DNA of 64,000 nucleotides from DATKOF01 sp035524795 (GCA_035524795.1 DATKOF010000018.1:27606-91605), one strand, 5' to 3'; shown: positions 8,682 to 17,375, counted from the first letter of the stretch. Notes: a model not told the origin generated them from the letters alone. Numbers and translations are program-made.

Positions 8682-10814
8682 TCACGCCGCGCGCTGCAGC
8701 CGCACGCCGTTGACACGGACAATCGCTGCCACGTCGAGGATCAACGCCACGCGCCCGTCGCCCATGATGGTCGCGCCGGAGATGCCGGGCTGCTTGCGGT
8801 AGTTGCTCTCCAGGCTCTTGATCACGACCTGGTGCTGGCCGAGCAGTTCGTCGACGAAAATCGCCTTCTTCGCACCGTCGCATTCGAGAATCATCATGAT
8901 CCCCTCGTCCATCTCGGCGGCGCGCGGCGTGATGCCGAACACCTCGTAGAGCGGAATCACCGGCAGGTATTCGCCGCGCACCTGCACCACGCGGCCGCAG
9001 CCCTGCACTGTCTTGACGTCCTTCGGCGCGATCTGCAGCGATTCGACGATCGCGGTCAGCGGCACGATGAACACCTGGTCGCCGACCGCGACCGACATGC
9101 CGTCGAGGATCGCCAGCGTCAGCGGCAACCGGATCGACATCCGGGTGCCGACGCCGAGCGCGGAATCGATCTCCACCGAGCCGCCGAGCGCCAGGATGTT
9201 GCGCTTGACGACATCCATGCCGACGCCGCGCCCCGAAACATCGGTAACGACCTCCGCAGTCGAGAAGCCCGGCTCGAAAATCAACTGCCAGATTTCCTGA
9301 TCGGACATCGCGGTGCCCGTCGCCAGGCCGCGCTCCACGGCCTTGGCCAGAATCCGCTCGCGATTCAGTCCTGCGCCGTCGTCACCGACCTCGATCACGA
9401 TGCTGCCGCCCTGGTGGAAGGCGCGCAGTGTGACCGTTCCCTTTGGCGGCTTGCCGGCCGCCGTGCGTCGATCCGGAGTCTCGATGCCGTGATCGAGACT
9501 GTTGCGCACCAGGTGCGTCAGCGGATCCGCGATTTTCTCGATCAGCCCCTTGTCGAGTTCGGTCGTTTCACCGAACGTTTTCAGTTCGACCTGCTTGTTG
9601 AGCTTGGCGGCCAGATCGTGCACCACACGCGGAAAACGGCTGAATACGAAACCGATCGGCATCATCCGGATCGACATCACCGCTTCCTGCAGGTCGCGCA
9701 CGTTGCGTTCGAGCTGCCCCATGCCCTGCGTCAGCGCCTCGCCGGTCACCGGATCGACCCGCGACGCGGTCTGCGCGAGCATCGCCTGTGCAATCACCAG
9801 TTCGCCGGCCAGATTGATCAGGCGGTCGACTTTTTCGATGTTGACGCGGATTGACGCGGCATCCGTTCCGGCCGCGCCGTGCGTTGCCGGCGTCTTGTCG
9901 CCGCCGCGCGCCGCCGGCTTGTCGGTTGCGGCGGCGGGCTGCGCCGTGTCTGGGCGCGCTTTGACCGGCGCCGGTGGTGATGTCGGTGCCACCGGCAGCA
10001 CCGCGGCCTCGGGCATAACAACCGGCGTCGCCACCGGGGCCGGCGCGACCGCCTGATACAGCGTATCGAAAAAACCATGGTCTTCGGCCGGTGCCGCAAC
10101 GGCCGGCGTGATCTTGATCTGCGCAGGATCGACCAGAAACGCCAGCAATTCCCACACATCCTCTTCCGGCGCGGCGGTTGCCAGTCCCACCGCGAAATGT
10201 TCCGCCGGTGCGCCGCCGGTGCGCCGGCCGGCCAGTAATTCGACGCGGCCCAGCTGCTCAAGGCTGTTGAACAACCGGTCGAGCAACTGGACGTTCTGGC
10301 TGTCGGCCACAAATTCGATGTGATAGCGATTGCCGGCGCCCCCACCCGCCGCCGCCGGCGCCGGTGCGGTGGACTCGGCAGGAGACGGCGCCGCGGCCGA
10401 CGGCGGTGGCGCGGCAACGCCGGCCTGTTCCTGCGCAAACTGCTTGAGCCGGGAACAGACGGCAGCGGCTTCGGCCGGGTCGGCCTCGCCGTCACCGCGG
10501 TGACCGGCCAGCTGTTTCTTCAGCACGTCCCCCGCGGCAAGAAAGGTATCGACCATTTCCGGACGCAGCGCTTTTTCGCCCTTGCGGATCTGGTCAAGCA
10601 GCGACTCGAGGATGTGGGTGACTTCGGTCATGTCGCCGAAACCGAAGGTGCTGGCGCCGCCCTTGATCGAATGGGCGGCGCGAAAGATGGCGTTCAGGTG
10701 CTCGGTGTCGGGCGCCGCGATGTCGAGGTCGAGCAGCAGCGTCTCCATCTCGGCGAGCAGTTCCCCCGCTTCCTCGAAAAACACCTGATAAAACTCGCTC
10801 ATGTCGACAGCCAT
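8682..10814 (-). CDS. cheA: CheA chemotaxis histidine kinase
   Basis: 710-residue class II histidine kinase that phosphorylates CheY and CheB. The P1 domain holds phospho-accepting His48 (AAHSIKGGAST). A P2-like segment and long Ala/Pro/Glu linkers follow, then the P3 dimerisation helices, the P4 ATPase (N-box NSLDHGIETP, G1 VGDDGAGL, G2 GRGVGMDVV) and the P5 CheW-like domain at the C-terminus. The start at 10814 has AGAGG six bases upstream. A second Met lies four codons on. A probable FlhDC-dependent promoter lies 27-90 bases upstream, so cheA may head its own transcript, separate from the CheY gene behind it. Confidence 0.96.
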   Translation of the reverse strand: MAVDMSEFYQVFFEEAGELLAEMETLLLDLDIAAPDTEHLNAIFRAAHSIKGGASTFGFGDMTEVTHILESLLDQIRKGEKALRPEMVDTFLAAGDVLKKQLAGHRGDGEADPAEAAAVCSRLKQFAQEQAGVAAPPPSAAAPSPAESTAPAPAAAGGGAGNRYHIEFVADSQNVQLLDRLFNSLEQLGRVELLAGRRTGGAPAEHFAVGLATAAPEEDVWELLAFLVDPAQIKITPAVAAPAEDHGFFDTLYQAVAPAPVATPVVMPEAAVLPVAPTSPPAPVKARPDTAQPAAATDKPAARGGDKTPATHGAAGTDAASIRVNIEKVDRLINLAGELVIAQAMLAQTASRVDPVTGEALTQGMGQLERNVRDLQEAVMSIRMMPIGFVFSRFPRVVHDLAAKLNKQVELKTFGETTELDKGLIEKIADPLTHLVRNSLDHGIETPDRRTAAGKPPKGTVTLRAFHQGGSIVIEVGDDGAGLNRERILAKAVERGLATGTAMSDQEIWQLIFEPGFSTAEVVTDVSGRGVGMDVVKRNILALGGSVEIDSALGVGTRMSIRLPLTLAILDGMSVAVGDQVFIVPLTAIVESLQIAPKDVKTVQGCGRVVQVRGEYLPVIPLYEVFGITPRAAEMDEGIMMILECDGAKKAIFVDELLGQHQVVIKSLESNYRKQPGISGATIMGDGRVALILDVAAIVRVNGVRLQRAA

Positions 10815-10840
10815 TTCACACCTCTTCCGAATCCGCTGAA

Positions 10841-10902
10841 ATTATCGTGTAACGGCGACCGCACTCAGCCCACGAAAAGCGGCAAGGTTCACCCGTATTC
10901 CG
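10841..10902 (-). promoter_or_regulatory. probable FlhDC box and -10 element for cheA
   Basis: Read on the minus strand: AATAC at 10899-10895, 16 bases, TTTTC at 10878-10874, exactly 27 bases, then GATAAT at 10846-10841. This is the same geometry seen before fliF, fliL and flhB. There is no TTGACA-like -35, as expected for an activator-dependent class II promoter. The cheA ATG lies 27 bases downstream of the -10. The assignment to FlhD4C2 is inference from the match to known enterobacterial half-sites and the presence of flhDC in the window. Confidence 0.6.
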
Positions 10903-10923
10903 CACGCATCGCATATACCGCGC

Positions 10924-11289
10924 CTAGCCGGTGACCTTGCCGACGATTTCGACCAGCCGCGCCGGATTGAAGGGTTTCACCAGCCAGCCGGTCGCGCCCG
11001 CCGCCCGGCCCTGCTGCTTGATCTCTTCGCTCGACTCGGTGGTCAGCATCAGGATCGGCGCAGTGCGGTAGTTCGGCAGCGCGCGCAGCGAACGCACCAG
11101 GGTCAGGCCATCCATGTTCGGCATGTTCTGATCGGTCAGCACCAGGTTGAAGGTTTCGTGCCGGGCTTTTTCCAGTGCGTCCGCGCCGTTCTCGGCCTCG
11201 ACCACTTCATAGCCGGCGCCGCGCAGCGTGAAGGACACCATTTGCCGCAGCGAGCGCGAATCGTCGACGGCCAAAATTTTCTTGCTCAT
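10924..11289 (-). CDS. CheY-like single-domain response regulator
   Basis: 121-residue receiver domain. It has the acidic pair VDDS, phospho-acceptor Asp53 (LTDQNMPNMDG), Thr in MLTTES and the conserved Lys105 (WLVKPFN). It has no output domain. It lies between cheA and the CheZ-like gene. A second, more canonical CheY is encoded at 56911-57309 beside cheZ, so this one may be the CheA-cluster regulator, a phosphate sink or a regulator for another output. It resembles the CheY-type proteins that sit before cheA in other betaproteobacterial clusters. Confidence 0.9.
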   Translation of the reverse strand: MSKKILAVDDSRSLRQMVSFTLRGAGYEVVEAENGADALEKARHETFNLVLTDQNMPNMDGLTLVRSLRALPNYRTAPILMLTTESSEEIKQQGRAAGATGWLVKPFNPARLVEIVGKVTG

Positions 11290-11325
11290 CGGTCAGCTCC
11301 TTCCAGCCGCAAAATTCTCAAAACC

Positions 11326-11730
11326 TCAAAACAGATCGACATCGCCGGGATCCATCGTGCGCTGGACGATCCGGTGGCGGGCGCCGCCGGACGCGGACCC
11401 GCTGCCGCTTTCGGAGCTCAGCGCATCGGTGGCCAGGTCGAGCCGATCGCACGCCTGCGTCAGCAGCTGATCCAGCATGTCCTGGAACTGCAGGCATGTC
11501 ATGGCACGCCGCGTCTCATCAAGCAGGTTCGCCGACCAGTCGGCGGACGGACGGGCGCCCCCCGCCGGGTCGGGGCCATTCGAAAGCAGCGCGATGTTGG
11601 TGAAACTCGTCACCAGCCCCTCGATCGCACTGGCGAGGATCGCGCGCATCTGCTCCAGATCCGCGCGCGCCGCCGTCAGCTGTTCGACCGCGATTTCCGG
11701 CAAGCCTGTCCCGGATTTCTGCCCCGTCAT
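11326..11730 (-). CDS. short CheZ-like protein
   Basis: 134-residue mostly helical acidic protein. Residues 79-90 read CLQFQDMLDQLL, in which Asp84 and Gln88 match the DxxxQ spacing of the CheZ catalytic pair (compare QDFQDLTGQ in the true CheZ of this window, Asp172/Gln176). The C-terminus DPGDVDLF is a short acidic-hydrophobic tail, reminiscent of the CheY-binding tail of CheZ. It lies directly upstream of the CheY-like gene on the same strand (36-base gap). It may be a phosphatase for that CheY. The start is the ATG at 11730; the upstream extension of the frame is Cys/Gly/Ser-rich and looks non-coding. Function is inferred. Confidence 0.72.
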   Translation of the reverse strand: MTGQKSGTGLPEIAVEQLTAARADLEQMRAILASAIEGLVTSFTNIALLSNGPDPAGGARPSADWSANLLDETRRAMTCLQFQDMLDQLLTQACDRLDLATDALSSESGSGSASGGARHRIVQRTMDPGDVDLF

Positions 11731-11828
11731 CGATTGTCTCCGGCCAGCCGGGCACCGGCAGCAGCAGGCCGGACGGCCACCTTGCGATGAAGAACCGCCC
11801 GATGAAAGTCCGCCGGCTCCATGACAAC

Positions 11829-13070
11829 TCAGGCGGCAGCCCTGCTGTCGATGCTGTTGGCCCAACCGGCCGCTTCCAATTCGTACCTGACCAGGTCGGC
11901 CAGCGCCAGCGCCGGCAGTTGGGCCAGCAGTTGCGACACTTCATCCACGTTGTTCTTTTCCTTCTCTTCCATCAGCCGTAGCAGCAGTCCCAGCGGCCCA
12001 CTGCGCGTCAGCAGCGCGCCCCTGACGTCGTCCGGCAGGCTCAACTGCGCGATGATTTCCGACATTTCCATCTGCAGCAGGGTGTCGAGCAACGACATCA
12101 GTCCGACCATGAATGCGCGGTCCGCGTAGTCGCGGTAATTCGGATGAATGTGCAATGCGATGGCCTCCATGGTCCTGGCCCGCGTCGCCACCAGCAGCAG
12201 CAGCGGATTGGCCTCGGCGCCATCGCGCGCCGCAGTGGTATAGAGCAGCAGCTGAATCCAGCGCGCAATCGCCTGCTGGCCGAGGATCACGATCCCCTGC
12301 CGCAGAGAAGCGATCTTGCGCGTGAGCCCGGTGGCGGCGGAATTGACCATCCGCATCAGGTTGTAGGAAAGTTTCGGGTGACGCTTGAATTCTTCTTCAA
12401 GCGCGTGCATCTCCGCGTCGCCGGTCACCAGCGACAGCAATTTCAGCAACGCCAGCTTCGAGGTGTCGGCGCGCTTGCCGGCCAGGATTTCCGGCCGCGC
12501 GAAGTAATATCCCTGGAACAGATCGAAACCGAGTTTCATGCATTGCTCGGCCTGGGCCACGGTTTCAATCTTGCTGGCGAGCTTCAGGCACGGCAGCGCG
12601 CGCAATGCGCCCGCCAGCCCGCCGAGCGCCGCGGGATCGACCCGGGTCATGTCGACCTTGATGACGTCGGCGGTCGCCAGCGCCTTCGTCACCGCAGGGG
12701 ACAGCTGATGCACGCCCTCCAGCGCTATCCGGAATCCCTGCTGCTTCAGTTCATTGCATCGCCCGACCACGGCTTCGTCCTGGAGCGCACCCTGCTCCAG
12801 TTCGAGCACGACCTGATTTTTCGGCAGCAGATTGATGACGTCGGAGGCCAGGATCGCAGGATTGACGTTGATGTAACCGCGCTGCTCCCCCAGCACCGTC
12901 TGCAGGCCCAGTTCGCAGAAACTGTTGACGATGACCTCCGCGGTCGCTGCGCTGTAATCGATGATGTCGGCGGCGTCCTGGTGCTGGCTGCTGCGGAACA
13001 GCAGTTCGTACGCAACCACGGCGCTGCGGCGATCGAGAATGGGCTGGCGCCCCAGATAAATGTTGTCCAT
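11829..13070 (-). CDS. EAL-HDOD (YuxH-type) signalling protein
   Basis: 413-residue protein with an N-terminal degenerate EAL domain (starts MDNIYLGRQPILDR; the EAL position reads IALEGVHQL) and a C-terminal HDOD domain (KLSYNLMRMVNSAATGL, then LLLYTTAARDG). The tandem defines the YuxH/CdgJ family, usually c-di-GMP signalling proteins without phosphodiesterase activity; CdgJ of Vibrio affects motility. The start at 13070 is the ATG before the conserved YxGRQPI block. An upstream extension (MARRR...) is possible but not supported by homology. It is the most upstream minus-strand gene of the chemotaxis cluster. Confidence 0.85.
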   Translation of the reverse strand: MDNIYLGRQPILDRRSAVVAYELLFRSSQHQDAADIIDYSAATAEVIVNSFCELGLQTVLGEQRGYINVNPAILASDVINLLPKNQVVLELEQGALQDEAVVGRCNELKQQGFRIALEGVHQLSPAVTKALATADVIKVDMTRVDPAALGGLAGALRALPCLKLASKIETVAQAEQCMKLGFDLFQGYYFARPEILAGKRADTSKLALLKLLSLVTGDAEMHALEEEFKRHPKLSYNLMRMVNSAATGLTRKIASLRQGIVILGQQAIARWIQLLLYTTAARDGAEANPLLLLVATRARTMEAIALHIHPNYRDYADRAFMVGLMSLLDTLLQMEMSEIIAQLSLPDDVRGALLTRSGPLGLLLRLMEEKEKNNVDEVSQLLAQLPALALADLVRYELEAAGWANSIDSRAAA

Positions 13071-13490
13071 GGCCTGTTCAATGCAGCGTGGCCCGCATCT
13101 TCGCCGGGCCATCGTTGCCGATAACGGCAGGCCGCACGGTTTTCTTGAGGGGGCGTCGTCGATGCCTCAAGGCCGCCGCGCCGATGGATGCGCGCGATCG
13201 CCACATCGGGAAACCGTGCGACGCACCGCCGCAGAGATGACAAGCCGGCATTCATTCGGGATAATGCTTCCGGTTATAGATCAAACCGAAAAAAGAAAGG
13301 CAACAGGGGGCACGGAAAAGACTCCATGGCGCCAGCGCGGCTTCGGTCGCCATTGACGCGCCCGCCCCAGACTGCTTGTTATGAATCGTGGCATGATAGA
13401 TGGCGTTGTATATGACAAGCGCCTGAGGGTCAGCGTCCGCCGAAAATTTTCCGCCGGCGCGCCGTCATCACCATCGTTCGCGGGTTGAAA
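13071..13490. other. divergent intergenic region between the che cluster and the hybrid kinase
   Basis: 420 bases without a convincing gene. It contains the palindromic GCCGATAACGGC at 13117-13128, a GATAAT at 13260-13265, and an A-rich stretch around 13288-13300. None has a matching -35 element or the FlhDC-box spacing seen elsewhere. It must hold promoters for both flanking genes, but I could not place them. Confidence 0.5.
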
Positions 13491-15002
13491 ATGCGCCCGC
13501 CCCTGCGTCTGTTGCTGATCGAAGAGTCGGACGACGATGCAAAGCTCGTGCTCGACGCGCTGCATGCCGAAGACTTCGATCCGCAAATGAAACGTGTCGC
13601 GACCGCGGAACAAATGGACCTCGCGCTGCGCGACGGGCCATGGGATGCCGTATTGTCCGATTACAGTCTCCCCGGGTTCGGCGCCGACCAGGCACTTGCC
13701 ATGCTGCGGGAGAGCGGTTGCGGCACCCCGTTCATCGTGGTATCCGGTTCGGTCGGGGACGAAACCGCGGTGGAACTGATCAAGGCGGGAGCAACCGACT
13801 TTGTCGCCAAGAACAACCTGCGGCGCCTGGGCCCGGTCATCGAACGCGCGCTGCGTGAAATCGAGGCCGAGCGCCAGCATTCCCTGACGGTCAGGGCGCT
13901 GTGGGAAAGCGAGGCGCGCTTTCGCGCCATCACCGCCAATCTGCCCGGGGTCGTGTTTCAGGTGATATTCACCGCAGACGACCGGATCAAGACGATTTAC
14001 GTCAGCGAGGGATGCAAGGCATTGTGCGGGCTGTCGGCGGAGCAGATGATGAAACAGCCGACGCGGTTTCTGGACATGATCGTCGCCGAGGACCGCTGGC
14101 GTTTCCATCGTTCGCGGCTGCGATCGTGCCGGAATTACCGCCCCCAGAACTGGGAAGGACGGATCCGGCTGCCCGACCAGGAACAGGTCAAATGGATCAA
14201 CCTGCGCGCCAGCGCGCGCAAGCTGCCGTCGGGTGAAACCGTGTCCGAGGGAGTCATCAGCAACATCACGCACAGCAAACAGACCGAGCTCGAGCTGGTA
14301 AGCTCACGTGAAGCGATGCGCGACCTGTCGTCCCACATCCATCGCATCAAGGAGGAGGAACGCAAGCACGTCGCGCGTGAAATCCACGACGATCTGGGCG
14401 GTACGCTGACGGCGGCCAAGATCGATCTGCTCAACCTCGTGCAGCAACTGCCGGAAGGCGCGCTCGACCTGATGGCGAAGGCGGGGTCCATCGAGGTGCT
14501 GCTCGACCAGGCCACCGACATCACGCGGCGCATCGCGCGGCGGCTGCGTCCCGGCGTGCTCGACCACGGCATCGCGGCGGCGATCGAATGGCAGGCGCGC
14601 GACTTCGGCCAGCGGGTCGGCATCCACTGCCATTTTTCGTGCAGCAACGAGGATCTGCAACTGCCGTCGGAGACCTCCACTACGCTGTTCCGCATCCTGC
14701 AGGAAACACTGACCAACGTCGCCAAACACGCGCAGGCCGAGAATGTCTGGATCTCCCTCTACGAAGAAGCCGACCGCGTGGTGCTCAACGTCGCCGACGA
14801 CGGCCGTGGCGTCGCGGACAGCGATCTGCACAAGCCCGGCTCCTTCGGCCTGCAAAACATGTTCGAACGGGCGCGCTATTTCGGCGGCGACGCCGAAATC
14901 GCCGCGCGGCCGGAAGGCGGCACGCAGGTGCAGGTATGGATCAAGGGACCGTTCCAGCAGCATATTGCGCTGCACGCGCTGCAGGCCGATCTGTTCCAGT
15001 GA
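13491..15002 (+). CDS. soluble hybrid histidine kinase: REC-PAS-HisKA_3
   Basis: 503-residue cytoplasmic kinase with no membrane segment. Residues 5-115 form a receiver domain (LIEESDDD; acceptor Asp in LSDYSLPGF; VAKNN). A PAS domain with PAC-like end covers about 135-270 (ITANLPGVVFQV; NITHSKQTELEL). A HisKA_3 dimerisation domain contains the NarX-type H-box HVAREIHDDLGGTL, and a HATPase domain follows (ADDGRGVADS; GSFGLQNMFERA). It is probably the partner of the NarL-type regulator 10 bases downstream. The N-terminal receiver suggests input from another kinase, possibly CheA. The start is the ATG at 13491; a TTG two codons upstream is less likely. Confidence 0.88.
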   Translation: MRPPLRLLLIEESDDDAKLVLDALHAEDFDPQMKRVATAEQMDLALRDGPWDAVLSDYSLPGFGADQALAMLRESGCGTPFIVVSGSVGDETAVELIKAGATDFVAKNNLRRLGPVIERALREIEAERQHSLTVRALWESEARFRAITANLPGVVFQVIFTADDRIKTIYVSEGCKALCGLSAEQMMKQPTRFLDMIVAEDRWRFHRSRLRSCRNYRPQNWEGRIRLPDQEQVKWINLRASARKLPSGETVSEGVISNITHSKQTELELVSSREAMRDLSSHIHRIKEEERKHVAREIHDDLGGTLTAAKIDLLNLVQQLPEGALDLMAKAGSIEVLLDQATDITRRIARRLRPGVLDHGIAAAIEWQARDFGQRVGIHCHFSCSNEDLQLPSETSTTLFRILQETLTNVAKHAQAENVWISLYEEADRVVLNVADDGRGVADSDLHKPGSFGLQNMFERARYFGGDAEIAARPEGGTQVQVWIKGPFQQHIALHALQADLFQ

Positions 15003-15012
15003 CGGAGAAACG

Positions 15013-15672
15013 ATGCTGAGACTGCTGATCGTAGATGACCATCCGCTGATCCGCCACGGATTGCGGCAAATCCTGACCAATACTGGCGACATCGAGGTCG
15101 TCGCCGAGGCGGCGAGCGGCACCGAGGCGATGCGCCTGCTGCGCACCCATGCCATCGACGTCGTGCTGCTCGATATCACGATGCCGGATCGCAACGGAAT
15201 CGACGTGCTGAAACAGATCCGTCGCGAATACGGCAAGCTGCCGGTGCTGATGCTGACGATGCACGCCGAAGACGAGTTCGGAGTGCGCGCACTGAAGGCC
15301 GGCGCTTCCGGCTATCTGACCAAGGACAGCGCGCACGGCCAGCTGGTCAAGGCAATCCGGCAGGTGGCCGGCGGCCGCAAGTACCTGACCGCCACGCTGG
15401 CCGAGGAAATCGCCCAGCGCATCGGCGATGATCTCGAGACCCCGCCGCATGAAACGCTGTCCGACCGCGAATTCCAGACCCTGCGGTTGATCGCCGCCGG
15501 CAAGAGTCTGTCGGAAATCGCGGCCACGCTGTCATTGAGTCCCAAAACCGTCAGCGTCTATCGGGCACGTCTGCTCGAAAAGCTCAAACTGCGCAACAAC
15601 GCGGAATTGATGCGTTACGCGATGCAGAACCGCCTCGTCGGCTGGCACGACGACCGCATTCCCACCTCCTGA
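15013..15672 (+). CDS. NarL/FixJ-family response regulator
   Basis: 219-residue DNA-binding regulator with an N-terminal receiver (VDDHPLIRHG; acceptor Asp in VLLDITMPDRNG; conserved Lys in GYLTKDS) and a C-terminal LuxR-type helix-turn-helix (LSDREFQTLRLIAAGKSL; SPKTVSVYRARLLEKL). A good GGAGAAA ribosome site precedes the ATG, 10 bases after the kinase stop. The kinase-regulator pair lies between chemotaxis and flagellin genes, so control of motility, filament or c-di-GMP genes is plausible, but no target site was identified. Confidence 0.92.
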   Translation: MLRLLIVDDHPLIRHGLRQILTNTGDIEVVAEAASGTEAMRLLRTHAIDVVLLDITMPDRNGIDVLKQIRREYGKLPVLMLTMHAEDEFGVRALKAGASGYLTKDSAHGQLVKAIRQVAGGRKYLTATLAEEIAQRIGDDLETPPHETLSDREFQTLRLIAAGKSLSEIAATLSLSPKTVSVYRARLLEKLKLRNNAELMRYAMQNRLVGWHDDRIPTS

Positions 15673-15690
15673 CGCCGCCCCGGTCCCGGT

Positions 15691-15718
15691 TAAACCTCCC
15701 TCCATCGCATGCCGATAT
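15691..15718 (+). promoter_or_regulatory. candidate FliA (sigma-28) promoter for the first diguanylate cyclase
   Basis: TAAACCTC at 15691-15698, a 12-base spacer, then GCCGATAT at 15711-15718. The -10 matches the sigma-28 consensus GCCGATAA at 7 of 8 positions; the -35 at 5 of 8. The 12-base spacing equals that of the fliC promoter in this window. It lies about 95 bases upstream of the GGDEF gene start. Confidence 0.5.
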
Positions 15719-15810
15719 AGGCAGCGAAAACCGACAGGAACCCGGGACAGGCGGGCCGTTGCGCTTGGTTGAGGCAGCGGTGACCGCTGAGTATCCGGGC
15801 GCTCACAGCT

Positions 15811-17334
15811 ATGGCGACAACGAAAATAACAAGTATCGCGCGGGAAACCCTGCGCCAGTTAGCGGCGCGGCAAGTGGCCCCGACACCGGACAACTATCGT
15901 TCCACGTACTTCGAAATCGCCAGGAACAACGGGGCAGAGCAGGAAGAGGCCGGCGACCATTTTCTGCTGGCCGGCCTGATCGAGCGCCTCCGCACGCACC
16001 CTGTCGACGAGCTGCGCCAAATTGCGGCCGCGCTGGCGGCAGCGGTAGAAGATAAAACCTGGGACGCCAGTTCCCGCGCGCTGATCGATTTCTCCGAACA
16101 CGCACTGAGGCACGCTTCGTCGGCCTCTGCTCGGCAAAATGCCGCCGCGCCGCCGCTGCGCGACCTGCTGGCGCAACTGCTCGAAACGGTGAGCCGGCTC
16201 GGTTTTTACGACGAGCTGCGCGACGAAGCGCACGTGCTCGCTGGCCGCGTCCGCACTGCTACCGATGACGGCGATTCCGCGTTGGCCGAATCGCTGCAGC
16301 AATTCATCAAACGGCTCGAAATTCGGGGCGAATGCGCCGGCGAGATGCACGCCGGGCTGCTGCGCCTGCTGCGTCTGCTGGTGGACAACCTGGCCGAACT
16401 GGTGATCGACGACAGCTGGATCAGGGGCCAGCTCGACGCAATCCGCGTCCTGCTGTCAACGTCCGACAGCCTGCAGGCACTGCAGGAAGCGGAATCCTGC
16501 ATTCGCGAAATGCTCGGCCGCCAGGGCAGCCTGCGCACCAGCCTGGTGGAGGCGAGGAATTCCCTGAAATCGATGGTCGAAACGCTGATCAACCGCCTCG
16601 GCATGCTGGCCGACGATACCGGTGAATATCAATCGCGCATTGAAAACTATACACAACGCCTCGAACATATCGGCGATGCCGCGGAACTCGGCGCCCTGCT
16701 CGACGACGTGCTGGCCGACACCCGGCGCATGAGGGACGTCACCGAAGCCTCGCGCGTCGAGCTGATCGCGGCGCGCGCGCGCGCCGCGGCGGCGGACCAG
16801 CGCGTGCGCGCGCTGGAAGCCGAACTCGCCACGGTCAGCGCAAAAGTGCGCGAGGATCAGTTGACCGGCACCCTCAACCGCCGCGGGTTCGAGGAGGCCT
16901 ATGCGCGCGAAACGGCACGCGCGCAACGCCATCGTTATCCACTTGCAGTCGCGCTGCTCGATATCGACAATTTCAAGCATCTCAACGACAACCTCGGCCA
17001 TCTGGCCGGCGACCGCGCGCTGCAGCACCTGGTGCGGATGATCCGCGACACGCTGCGCCCGAGCGACATCGTATGCCGCTACGGCGGCGAGGAGTTCGCG
17101 CTGCTGCTGCCGCAGACCTCGGCGGATGATGCCTGCCAGATCCTGGTGCGCCTGCAGCGCGAACTGACGCGGTGTTTCTTCCTGCACGACAACGAGCGCA
17201 TCCTGATCACCTTCAGTGCCGGCGTCACGCTGTGGCAGGCCGGCGAATCCTACGAGGCTGTCGCCAAGCGCACCGATCAGGCGCTTTACAAGGCCAAGAA
17301 GCTGGGCAAAAACCGCGTCTGCCTCAGCGATTGA
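15811..17334 (+). CDS. diguanylate cyclase with long helical N-terminus
   Basis: 507-residue GGDEF protein predicted to make c-di-GMP from two GTP. The C-terminal domain (about residues 345-505) has the active-site RYGGEEFALLLP. An RxxD product-inhibition site (RPSD) sits five residues before GGEEF, so both catalysis and feedback look intact. The N-terminal 340 residues are helical and soluble, starting with ARETLRQLAARQVAPTPDNY, a pattern seen in betaproteobacterial cyclases, and ending in a coiled coil (VRALEAELATVSAKV). No membrane segment. A candidate sigma-28 promoter lies upstream and a weak terminator downstream, so it may be a flagellar class III gene. Confidence 0.9.
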   Translation: MATTKITSIARETLRQLAARQVAPTPDNYRSTYFEIARNNGAEQEEAGDHFLLAGLIERLRTHPVDELRQIAAALAAAVEDKTWDASSRALIDFSEHALRHASSASARQNAAAPPLRDLLAQLLETVSRLGFYDELRDEAHVLAGRVRTATDDGDSALAESLQQFIKRLEIRGECAGEMHAGLLRLLRLLVDNLAELVIDDSWIRGQLDAIRVLLSTSDSLQALQEAESCIREMLGRQGSLRTSLVEARNSLKSMVETLINRLGMLADDTGEYQSRIENYTQRLEHIGDAAELGALLDDVLADTRRMRDVTEASRVELIAARARAAAADQRVRALEAELATVSAKVREDQLTGTLNRRGFEEAYARETARAQRHRYPLAVALLDIDNFKHLNDNLGHLAGDRALQHLVRMIRDTLRPSDIVCRYGGEEFALLLPQTSADDACQILVRLQRELTRCFFLHDNERILITFSAGVTLWQAGESYEAVAKRTDQALYKAKKLGKNRVCLSD

Positions 17335-17354
17335 AAGGCGGAACCCGGAAATTG

Positions 17355-17375
17355 CGGGCGGAATGCCCGTTTATT
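17355..17375 (+). terminator. weak intrinsic terminator after the first diguanylate cyclase
   Basis: Stem CGGGC / GCCCG with loop GGAAT, followed by TTTATT, 20 bases after the stop codon of the GGDEF gene. The stem is short (5 bp) but GC-only. Confidence 0.5.

Noticed and set aside
13117..13128. GCCGATAACGGC as a sigma-28 -10 element
   Set aside because: No TAAAG-like -35 at 11 or 12 bases, and the nearest plus-strand gene starts 360 bases away.
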